Below are positions 44,031 to 53,138 of a stretch of DNA of 64,000 bases, piece after piece (position 1 is the stretch's first letter; every line of letters starts with the position of its first letter). The translations under genes and the position numbers were made by a program. Source of the DNA: Punctularia strigosozonata HHB-11173 SS5 (Eukaryota; Basidiomycota; Agaricomycetes; Corticiales; Punctulariaceae); contig NW_006767441.1 of assembly GCF_000264995.1 (NCBI RefSeq), positions 139,020-203,019 of the forward strand, in the 5' to 3' direction. Below the pieces are notes generated by a model. The model was not told the origin of the DNA, searched no databases, and saw only the letters and a program-made list of their open reading frames with translations.

Positions 44031-47000
44031 ATGTTCTGGAGGTAGTCGGCCGATATCTCGCCGCTTGCGCTTAGACCTAACGATAGCGGCACAGATTTGG
44101 GTTCCATAATGCATCTGCAATTGATTCGCTCTTGGACCGAGATGACGTTGCCCTCGAGTCGATCCTAGACGAAGATGACCTTCTTCAGGAATGCAAGGCG
44201 CAGAACACGAGGCTTATTGACTACTTTCAACGCGTGGACGTACTACAGCGCTTGCTGGGATATGTCACTGGTCAGATCGAGGGCGAGGAAGCAGGTCGAT
44301 TCAAGTGAGTCCCCGTTTAGCACTGTCCATGGCGATTCTTATGTGATGTTTTCACCAGGTACCCATATGTTGCTACGGAGGTCCTCTGCAGCGAAATCTG
44401 GTCTATCGTCGAAACATGCATGAACCATTCTGAAGAGCTATTAGTACCATTTTGGAACAACGTCCTCGATCGTTCGCCGGAGGACATGCAAACTCAGATG
44501 GTGATGGCCTCACACTTCGCCAAGATCAACGCGGTTTTCCTTACGAAGAAACCTGCGGAGGCGAGTACTTTGGTCCGCCTGCAGGTGCAGTCGTATGACA
44601 GTGTTGCCGTACTCTTGTGCCCAGATGCTCGCGTTCATTCAATCACAGAGGGCAATCGTTGAGCGTCTCATACGGCACATTGAGACGCCATCATTCGTGG
44701 ATCTCATTGTACGGATTATACAACTTGACGAGCATCCAGCAGGCGCGGGGGTACTAGAAGTATGTCGCAGTGTTGTTGCAGAGCACTGCTCCTCTCATCC
44801 GATGGCCTCCAGTGGTTGTCGCAAGAGAGCCTCATGGGTCGCCTCATTGCTCTTCTTTCCCCCGAGCACAGCTCCGACATGCACACCGTCGTTGCGGAGC
44901 TCATCAAGGGCATCATCTCCATCGCTTCCCCTTCCCCAGCTGCTGGACTCGGAGAAGGCCTGCAGAACGGACCGGCCTCAAACCGTTTCGCACGGGAGCT
45001 TGCACGTCGAGACAGCGTCAGCAAGCTCGTGGAATACATCCTCCATGATTTCAGTTCGGAAGGATCAGAGATCCCGGGTGACAGCGCAGATTCTGAGCCT
45101 CCTAGTCCTGGACGTCCCAATCTCGAATCCTCAACTTCATCTGTGGTGAATTCGATATCTGTCCTCATTGAATTGATCCGCAAGAACAACTCCGACTACT
45201 TCGAGCCCTACCTGTTCCATACCCTTCGCAACAGGTTGATTCAGATCCAGCAACAACAAGCCATGCAGTCTGGTGAAGATCGTGACGCACTCGAACAAGC
45301 CATGAAGGAAATGGTGGACCGGATGGGTGTCGTGCACCTGGGAGCAGTTCTGGAGATCATCTCGGAGCATTTAGAGAAATTTCAACGTTTGCTACGCAAT
45401 CCGAGGTCTTCGGTGAGTTTCGGTGCCGTTTTCTCTTGCCCTTACTAATTCTGTCACAGAAGGGCACCATGCTCACGACTGTCGGCCCCATTGTCCCCTT
45501 CACCTTTGAACGCTTCCGCATTTGCGAACTCTACGCTGAACTGCTACATTGCTCTAACATGGCAATACTCAATCGACCCCCGCAATATGCCCATTTATAT
45601 GATGCGGATGGCCGCCTTCAGGGAGGTTTATCAGCCCTCGAGGAACTGGCTCAAGTCATAGCCATGGGCTCCGGGGAGGGGGGAGGTGAGGAAGCCGCTG
45701 ATGATGATGAAGATGAGATGGAGCCTGCAGCAGAATTCCCTGTGTCTGGTGCTCCACGGATGATATCTGCTGGCATGGACTCGGATGAAGACATGAGCGG
45801 CAGCGAGCCCGGGAGCTCTGACGATGACGCTATGGAAGAGATAGCCATGTATGATGAAGCCGGACCGTCGAGTAACTCAACCTCGGCTCTATCATTGGCT
45901 CAGGGTGTACCTGCAAGGACGCCATCGCCATCGCCGTCTCCATCCCAATCGCCGAGCAGTTCTCCGTCGGAGGGTGCACCCCACATGCGCCAGAACTCTG
46001 CGAGTCCCGTCGGCTCGCTGTCCGACACCCCGCGGCCACACTTACTCCGGTCACGGCGTGGCTCACGGCGCACTTTGCGTGACAGTACCACTAGTCTGTC
46101 CAAGACAGGCTACGTCAGCGTCGGTGAGAAACTCAAGCGGAGGTTCTTGGAAGTCGACGTACTTTCGACTCTTCTAGTAGGTGCTTCAGTCAACCATCCG
46201 ACTGTTTACTTATCGAAATACAGGACCTATTCTTCGAATTTCCTTGGAACAACTTTGCGCACACGGTTGTCTATGATACTGTTCACCAAGTTCTCATCGG
46301 CCGTTTAGACTCGGGTGGAAACCGAGACCTAACCATCTCGCTTTTCCGAGATGCACGGTTAATGCATCGCATCGTAGAAGGGCAGAAGCGTAATGACGAA
46401 GAAAGGTAAATTCCTCTTACCACGTGAAGGAACATCACTTACAATCGTCGCAGTGCAAAACCGAAGGGCCTGCGGCTAGGTTATATGGGACATCTGACAT
46501 TACTTGCCGAGGACGTTATTAGCGCGCTGGAGCACTATCCAGCGGACTTACGGCTCACGATTGAACAGTTCGCCCCGAAGCCCGATTGGGAAGAATACGT
46601 TACTGGCAGGTTCAACGAGACAAAGCAGAGGGATACCAGCCTTTTGGGTGGAGGCAAGCCGGTCATAGCGTCTGGGCCAGGCCGTCCTGGTGAAAGATGG
46701 ACAGTAGACGAGGCTGAAAGCGCTGGCGGTAGCAGTGGCGCGAGCAGTTCTACGGAGGCTGGTACAATGGGAGAGTTCAGAAGGGCGACGAGTACCCGTC
46801 CCACGAGAGAAAACAGTGCCGACTTCGGTGTTGCCCCCATGGACGAAGAAGGAGAAGATGAAGACGGCGCGGGATCTGCCCAGGCAAGTTAACATTGTCG
46901 CATGGCTGCTGCAGCGGCTGATACTCCGGTTAGTTTGCTCGCTATTTGGCTTCGGAAATACAGTCGTCACATCAATACGAGTCGTCGTCGGACGCATCAG

Positions 47001-47581
47001 ACGAGGATGATGAGGACGGCGACGGAGGTTGGCTAGCACGCTCACACTTCGACCTCGGACCTCCACCAGCTCGGCAGAATGCCGAGAGACGTACACCCAG
47101 CGGGTTTGATGTGAGTATACATTGACAGGACCTCTCGCAGGAGGTCTTCTGACTACGTCAAATCAGGATACGTTCGGCGCAACCACGACCGCTTCAAGTT
47201 TTGACGATCCGTTCAGCGCAGACGACGTATGTACCTCTGCTTCAGACATTGCACGCTAGTTCACACTGCACACTGCGATACCAGGACGACACCTTCGGGC
47301 CTTTCTCAGACTCTGCTGCTGCAAGTGGCTCGGATCCGTTCAGCTATCCTAGCACACTGTCCGCACAAATCGAGGATGCAACCTCCTTCGATAGCTTCGG
47401 CGACTTCGGCGATTTCCAGGCCGCTCCCGAAGACGGAGAGCTCACACCTACCGGTGGAAGCTGGACCTTTGCCAGTGATACTGCGTCAGCCGGTGACGGT
47501 TCTGAATCTGTTGGCTCGGACGATTTTGCGTTTATGGGCGTGGACAAGCCAGAGGAGTCAAACACCAAACGGACCACTTGA
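44031..47581 (+). CDS. SAPS-domain PP6/Sit4 phosphatase regulatory subunit
   Basis: SAPS proteins (yeast SAP155/SAP185/SAP190, animal PP6R) bind and target Sit4/PP6 phosphatase. The first coding exon is 11 nt, ATGTTCTGGAG (44031-44041). It splices over a 53-nt intron to FGFHNASAIDSLLDRDDVAL, giving the invariant MFWRFGFHNAS start. The SAPS core follows: LLQECKAQNTRLIDYFQRVD, LLGYVTGQIEGEEAGRFKYP, ATEVLCSEIWSI, FWNNVLDRSPEDMQTQMVMA and PIVPFTFERFRICELYAELL. After an acidic, Ser-rich insert (about 45690-46090) the core resumes: DLFFEFPWNNFAHTVVYDTV, LGYMGHLTLLAEDVISALEH and IEQFAPKPDWEEYVTGRFNE. The tail is acidic and Ser/Asp/Phe-rich (DSFGDFGDFQAAPEDGE) and stops at 47579-47581. Confidence 0.9.
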
Positions 47582-47975
47582 CGACGGTCCGGTGCACGTC
47601 ATTCCTTCCGCTCGTCTATACACGTCTTCTGTAATCTTCACTCGGAGCTCGGAGTTATCTATGCATCAGAGTGTGTTTGCAAGGTGGTAAAAGTTCTCCG
47701 CAGTAGGCAAAGATGTCCGCGGGGAGCCCCGCCAAAACATAAGTCCCACTCCACTGTGCCTGTGCTGCAAATACACTGTTACAGCCTTTATTAGACATTG
47801 GGCCAACATTCGGCTGTTCTGCTGCATTCTCGGAATGATTATGCTTGCGTATGGCCCTGATTCCTGAACGGCCATGTCGCAGCCGTCATTCCGGTACCAA
47901 GATTAACGGCACCTGGTCCCTAAACAGGAACGGCCGGCCGGTGTCGCTGCGCGTGTGGACCTAAATGGCGCAGGC

Positions 47976-48188
47976 ATGCCAAGAATCATTTCACTCTCGT
48001 CTTCCGACCATTCAGTGAACCGCGTACGACGTCAAAAGCAAGCCCCCCCTTTGGAGCCCATCCCAAACGTTAGAGGCTTCATGAGTGACACGAAGCGTCC
48101 TCCGCCGCAGGTCAAACGCACGCCGTCGTCGCACAACACAGACGCCCAGGGCAATGCCTTCAAAATACCTATTACCAAGGGACGCTAG
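47976..48188 (+). CDS. Possible small basic protein, unrecognised
   Basis: ATG 47976 opens a 70-codon frame, MPRIISLSSSDHSVNRVRRQ ... DTKRPPPQVKRTPSSHN ... KITKGR-like end. It is rich in Ser, Pro, Arg and Lys and lacks hydrophobic segments. It lies alone between the SAPS gene and a small membrane-protein gene. It could be a real small protein, the first exon of something larger, or chance. I recognise no family. Confidence 0.25.
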   Translation: MPRIISLSSSDHSVNRVRRQKQAPPLEPIPNVRGFMSDTKRPPPQVKRTPSSHNTDAQGNAFKIPITKGR

Positions 48189-48504
48189 CCTTATTGTGCG
48201 CAAGCTGGGCAAGTAAGTTCATCGCTATAGCTAGACGCTGATAAGTACGATGCTGGCGTGAACGGCAGTTCGGCAGAACGGCAGCGCCATGGATGGCTTG
48301 GCATCCTCGTCGGCTTGGCGCTCCTGGCATAGACGAGAAGGACTGCCAAGGTCTTCTTGGACGGGGTGAACAAGACACTGGGTTTTATATATCTGCTTGC
48401 GCCTCGCCTTTGTTTTCTTTCCTCCATCGTCAACTCCCCAGCGGCTTGCGCTTGCAGGCCGTCAAGGTCGCCCTGATCAAGTAGCAATCTAATCAGCCAC
48501 GGAG

Positions 48505-49024
48505 ATGTCATTACTGGTCTTGTTCTTGTTGTCCCTTGTTCTGTCCGTATACGCTGCCCCGGCAGCGCAACCCGACGACGACGCGTTCGGCGAAAAATGG
48601 GAGATCGGCCTGGGTGTAGCCTTAGGTGCGCATTGATCGTCCCCCTCTCCTCATCCTCTAGTGTTCACACATCTATAGCCTCTGTGATAGCTGGACTCGT
48701 TACCGCAATATGCCTGGTGAAGCGACGGCGGCGCGCCGTATCAGCGACATACCAAGGCCCAGACATGAAGGAGTGCAATCCCAACCATTTGGATTCTCAT
48801 AAACGACGTTCATCCTCGACGTCCACCTTGAGCGACCTCGGTCCCGTCATACGGGAGGTACGTTCTTCGTCCTTCGCAATGCAGTACAAATCCAGATTCA
48901 CCATGATAATCAGCCTTCACCTGCATATAGCCGCTTGAACTACGATATTGTCCGACCAACACCGTATGGTCGTGGATGGCCCTCTACCGGCTCACACCGT
49001 CCGCAGTCGATGCCCAGGACCTAA
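48505..49024 (+). CDS. Small single-pass type I membrane protein, unknown function
   Basis: ATG 48505 begins a strong signal peptide, MSLLVLFLLSLVLSVYAAPA, followed by an acidic lumenal stub (QPDDDAFGEKWEIGLGVAL). After an intron the frame continues SVIAGLVTAICLVKRRRRAV, a membrane helix with a basic stop-transfer run. A cytoplasmic Ser/Thr-rich segment follows (HKRRSSSTSTLSDLGPVIRE). A second intron leads to PSPAYSRLNYDIVRPTPYGR and a stop at 49022-49024. About 130 residues in total. The topology resembles small fungal surface proteins with a short ectodomain; no family is recognised. The tail Tyr motifs could be sorting signals, which is speculation. Confidence 0.6.
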
Positions 49025-50148
49025 AGCGGTGGGACGGCTGTACATGTGTATCCTGTTCCTCTCTCATCAGACAGTTTCCTCCACCGCACTCTTCCCCTGT
49101 ATCAGCACATGACTGTATAGTAACCCTCGATGCTTATCATATCGTTTTGCCAGGCATGAGGTCTCCGAGGATATCTAAAAGTCTGACTTGGGGCGTGGTA
49201 AGGCGCGCATAAATGCCTCGACCGCCGCCGCACTACCTCCGGAATTTCTCTGCTCCCCTGTAAGTCGTTCCCAACAACTGAACAGCTTGGCAACCCACTT
49301 GCTCGACCATAAATATACGCAGCAAGGGTATCCCTGAGCACCGTGGCTGGGTGTATTTCAAGACAACTTGCACTCCACGTGGCGTAAACGCGCTGTTGTT
49401 GTAGAGCTCCTCTCCAGTTCTTCATCTTCAATTTTTGGCTTCGTGGGCAGTTTTGGCGTTCAATCGGATCTCTAGCAGTATCTGAGCACACCTAGCACCG
49501 CTATTCGACCGCATGGTCCGCCTGCAAGCCTCTGCTTTGTTGCCACCGCGAACAATGATATACCAGGACGTGTCGCTTAACGTGTGCACCTCTACCCAGG
49601 ATCGAGCACTCATATAGCAGCATGCCGTGCTTTATCAATTACGGACACAAAAGGCTCGTCCAACATGCTTTCTGCACTGCCGACGAGTGGAGGGCTCATT
49701 GTGCTCCAACAGGTAACGTCGTGCTTGTTGGCTTCGTGCACAGCTCCTGCTTACGTTCATAAGAGCAAGAAAGCAGTTCTTCCCCCTTCTCACGGGCTCT
49801 TCAGCTCAGCAGCACCATTATGTGTCCCTTGCCTCTTGAGACGACTGCTTCGGTCGTCATGCACAATCTGCTGTTTGATCAGGGCTCTGGTGCTAACTCG
49901 GGCTGCTAGGACGACACGGCTTCTTCGACTGCATGCCTGTTGCACGCATACGACCAAACGACCTTGCTGTAGCCTGGAGATGACTCGACGTTTCGGTACC
50001 GTGACACCAACGTAGACATGCTACGCTATTATTGCTTGACGATGCTAGGTATAGCTCCTCTGTCAGCATATAATGACCTCCACGTCTCCTACGTGCACCA
50101 TTCCACCCCCTTCCCCCGCCTATTTCACCCACGCAACGCTACCGAGCA
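49025..50148. other. Upstream region of paralogue A
   Basis: No gene was recognised. From about 49660 to 50090 the sequence is a diverged duplicate of 58057-58510, upstream of paralogue B. Both contain a CATGCTT...GCA..GCCGA block, a TTA....AAGA.AGCAG block, a CGACGTTT.GGTAC block and an AT-rich TATA-like patch (GCATATAATG here, GCAATATAAAAT there). This shows that promoter and gene were duplicated together. Confidence 0.55.
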
Positions 50149-50925
50149 ATGAATTCGGACAATCAAGAACCCGACAGGAAGTATGAACCACGTTGGCAAC
50201 GCAATCTTCGTCTCGCTATCGCCGCGGAAAATGCGAGGCAATCTCGCGCCAACGTGCCCGACGCCCATCCGGCGTTGCAAGCCCCAGTGCACCCTCTACC
50301 CATCCCATCCATGCTCGTTACTCGCACGATCCCCAGAAGACCTAACCCTTACCAGCCTTATCCTGTTGCTCGGGTGCCCTGTGCCCCAGCGCACACCTTA
50401 CCAGCGCCATCCAACTCGGTAACGCGCATAACTCACGGAAGATGTTGTTCTTCTCGGCGTTATCCTGCTGTTCCGGCGCCCTCTGAACCACGAAGAGAGA
50501 TCACATCCTCACACAACGGCGTCCCCTTGCGGAGTAGGACATCGTACGCTCAGCAGGCGCAAGGGTCGCCACCCGCGGTCCAGCCCACGTCGACAGTCTT
50601 CTCTAGGATACGAGCTTGGCTACTGGAACTGCCGCCAATACCCTCCGCGAAACCGAACCGTCCTATGAACCGACACGAGCGGGAGAATCAGCGCGTGAAT
50701 GTTGTTTCGAGGCTGTCTGACGGTCGGCAGCAGCTTGATCACGGAGGTCATTCCTACGATGGCCATAGGGTCGACGAGCTTCGGTGCGCTATGTGTGGTA
50801 AGAAATGCCGGAAGGACGGGTCGAAGAGATGTGAGTGTACTACTCGGGAGCCGACTCGGAGGGTCAACAGGCAGAATCACCACCGAGGACCTGGTGCTCC
50901 CGATGGTAGATGGACAGGGTTATGA
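50149..50925 (+). CDS. Paralogue A: Pro/Arg-rich protein with CX2C-X11-CXC tail
   Basis: A single-exon frame of 258 codons starts at ATG 50149 (MNSDNQEPDRKYEPRWQRN). The N-terminal two thirds are Pro/Arg/Ser-rich with several PxP repeats (YQPYPVARVPCAPAHTLP). A short conserved patch, IRAWLLELPPIP, precedes the tail. The tail is DELRCAMCGKKCRKDGSKRC followed by ECTTRE, with four Cys spaced CX2C-X11-CXC, as in the paralogue at 58586-59308. The end is Gly-rich (GPGAPDGRWTGL). It may be a small zinc-binding module. There is no signal peptide and I recognise no family. The divergence from the paralogue outside the tail indicates an old duplication. Confidence 0.65.
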   Translation: MNSDNQEPDRKYEPRWQRNLRLAIAAENARQSRANVPDAHPALQAPVHPLPIPSMLVTRTIPRRPNPYQPYPVARVPCAPAHTLPAPSNSVTRITHGRCCSSRRYPAVPAPSEPRREITSSHNGVPLRSRTSYAQQAQGSPPAVQPTSTVFSRIRAWLLELPPIPSAKPNRPMNRHERENQRVNVVSRLSDGRQQLDHGGHSYDGHRVDELRCAMCGKKCRKDGSKRCECTTREPTRRVNRQNHHRGPGAPDGRWTGL

Positions 50926-51521
50926 ATGCGCAGGCGCGTAGACGTGAATACCATGAGAGCCTTGGTACTGACTCTTCTGTCCAGATCGCCTTTAGATTGG
51001 GTAATTGTCACTAGACCATTTGTTCCGTATCTCCGACTCAGACGGCGCATCCTTGACGTTCTGTATAACGTGACACACCCACCTCAATATTGGACCCTCG
51101 CGAAGCATACATTGCCTCACTGCTATTATCAATTAGTCTCGCAGGTTGACGTAGTCAACCTTTGCCTAGCCATCTCCGCTTGTAATAACATGTCATTTGA
51201 TCGACACCTGGTCGTGGTTACCAGTCTTTCCGCCTGTGCCGCAGTCGGCGCCTATCGACATTTAATTCTGTCTGATGATTAGAAAGCCCCTCACCTGAGG
51301 TTCTATCGTACTCGACCCGTGTATCGATATCTGCGTCTCTATAGTTCGTGTCTACGTAGGTTAAGCAGATCACTTTTTGTGGGGTGCAGCTTTGAGTCCG
51401 ATGTAACATACTTACGCTCGACACCTCTGGATTCAAATAGATTTCGTCCGCCAACCACTTGAAAGTCGTGATAACATAAGTACTTGCCTCCTTGTGCTTC
51501 CCTCTGAGTCTTCTTCCGATA
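50926..51521. other. Downstream flank of paralogue A, up to the retroelement
   Basis: No gene or repeat recognised. It ends in the left target-site duplication CGATA (51517-51521) of the LTR retrotransposon. Confidence 0.45.
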
Positions 51522-51797
51522 TGTGATGGACAAGGATACATGCACGTAACGTAGACGGCCGGTAGCTTTTCCTCACCATTTGGGAGGTTTTTGATGCACC
51601 CGAGCCTTTGTACCTTTCGGGGCATTGCCCCTTTCTTCGTATGGACTAAGCAACGCAGAGCCACGCGTTCGCTCCTTGTCTCGACAACGCCAGTCCACGG
51701 CCAACGCTCACTGTATTCCTTCTGCTATATACTCGTTACTGCTACTCTACTCGCCCATCTCGTCTCCGACATTCCCGGGCCAGCCTTGCCCGTGACA
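51522..51797 (+). repeat. Left LTR, 276 bp
   Basis: Same sequence as 57409-57684. It has a TATA-like TATATAC at about 51726 and the terminal dinucleotides TG and CA. Confidence 0.95.
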
Positions 51798-51812
51798 GTT
51801 TGTCGAGACCGC
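51798..51812. other. Putative primer-binding site
   Basis: The sequence GTTTGTCGAGACC directly follows the left LTR. Its core TTGTCGAGAC (51800-51809) is the exact reverse complement of GTCTCGACAA inside the LTR at 51678-51687. This could be a self-priming arrangement as in Tf1-type elements. I recognise no tRNA 3' end match. Confidence 0.5.
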
Positions 51813-51909
51813 CTTACTTGCTTTTCGCCCCTTTTTGGGTCGTTCTTCCCCCGCTCCCTCTCCCCTCGCTCCCACACCTCGCTTCTCACCCACCGCCTTC
51901 TCGCTCGAA

Positions 51910-53076
51910 ATGGAAGGATTTGTGCCCGATGGCACCGGCTTTGGCGAATGGGGACAACAGCCTCCCGCCGCCGGCACCGCCGACTGGGACGGCGTCGACC
52001 ACGCCCCGCCTCAACAGCAACCCCAACCGCCGCCCCAGCCCAACCCGCCGCAGCCTCCCCAGGACCCCGCGGCCGAGCGACACGCCCTCTGGCAGGCGAT
52101 CTACGCTCTCAGCCAGAACCAGGACCGCACGGCGCACGCCTTCGACCAGGTCATCGCTCGACTCAACGCCGCCCCTGCTCCTGCTCCCGCACCTGCTCCC
52201 GCACCTGCTCCCGCACCAGCTGTCCACGCCGCCACCTCCACACGCCCGCCAAAGTACGAGCCGCCTCGCAAATTCAACGGCAAAGTCGAGCAGGTCAAAC
52301 TCTTCCTCGACGAGGTCGAGAACGGCTTGTTCCACGAGCAAAACACGATCACGACGGACTATGCCCGAGCGATCTGGTTCTCCGGCTACCTCGGCGACGG
52401 GAACCCCAAGTCTTGGTGGTTCTCGGTGAAGACTCAAAATCCGGCGCTCCTCAACAGCTGGGGGGACCTGATCGACGCATTCAAGAGTCATTTCGGGGAA
52501 CCCAACGCGGCGGCGAGCGCGTTGCGAAAGCTTCGCGCTCTCCGCCAAAATGGCGCGTGTTCTACGTATACCGCGCGTTTCAAAGAACTACTCGTCTATT
52601 TAGATTTCACCGAGGCGACGAAGATCGAGGAGTACAAGTCGCGCCTCAAGCCCGCGGTCCGCGAGAAGATGATCACGGTCAGACCGAAGCCGATGACTCT
52701 CGACGCGTACGCCGAAATCGCCATCGAGTTCGACAACGAGATGCACGAGTACAAGCTCGACTTCGAGAGCGAGAAGAAGACACCCTCGTCCTCCTCGTCG
52801 GCTCCCCGCCCTTCGACGTCGACCCCAGCCCCCGCCATCACCGCCTATGTCGCACCGGCAGACCCAAACGCCATGCAAATTGACGCCGTGCGCCACTCCG
52901 CGCGTCCTCGCGGCAAGCTCACGGCGGACGAACGCAACCGCCGCATCGCCGCCGGCCTCTGCACGTATTGCGGAGGTTCGGGCCACTACGCGAACGACTG
53001 CCCAAATAAGTCGGACGCCGCGAAGAAGCGCGATGCTGCTCGTCAGGCCGGACCCGCTAAGGCGGGAAAGGCCTAG
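51910..53076 (+). CDS. Retrotransposon Gag
   Basis: The ATG at 51910 opens MEGFVPDGTGFGEWGQQPP, then a Pro/Gln/Ala-rich region, the retrotransposon-Gag domain (DEVENGLFHEQNTITTDYAR, WWFSVKTQNPALLNSW) and a CCHC zinc knuckle CTYCGGSGHYANDC (CX2CX4HX4C). It has 388 codons with TAG at 53074-53076. The capsid-like domain packages the element RNA. An earlier in-frame non-AUG extension to 51835 is not needed. Confidence 0.92.
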   Translation: MEGFVPDGTGFGEWGQQPPAAGTADWDGVDHAPPQQQPQPPPQPNPPQPPQDPAAERHALWQAIYALSQNQDRTAHAFDQVIARLNAAPAPAPAPAPAPAPAPAVHAATSTRPPKYEPPRKFNGKVEQVKLFLDEVENGLFHEQNTITTDYARAIWFSGYLGDGNPKSWWFSVKTQNPALLNSWGDLIDAFKSHFGEPNAAASALRKLRALRQNGACSTYTARFKELLVYLDFTEATKIEEYKSRLKPAVREKMITVRPKPMTLDAYAEIAIEFDNEMHEYKLDFESEKKTPSSSSSAPRPSTSTPAPAITAYVAPADPNAMQIDAVRHSARPRGKLTADERNRRIAAGLCTYCGGSGHYANDCPNKSDAAKKRDAARQAGPAKAGKA

Positions 53077-53101
53077 ACGGTCCTTCGAAAGCGGGGCTCT
53101 C

Positions 53102-53125
53102 GGCCGGTGATAGGACCCACCGGCC
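53102..53125. other. Perfect GC-rich hairpin between gag and pol
   Basis: GGCCGGTG (53102-53109) and CACCGGCC (53118-53125) are perfectly complementary with an 8-nt loop. The structure begins 26 nt after the gag stop and lies before the open pol frame. It may be part of a recoding or reinitiation signal, which is an inference. Confidence 0.55.
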
Positions 53126-53138
53126 ACTAAAAGCTGAG

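Noticed and set aside
51835-51909. N-terminal extension of Gag upstream of ATG 51910
   Set aside because: It begins at a TTG and lies in pyrimidine-rich leader; the ATG at 51910 is the natural start.
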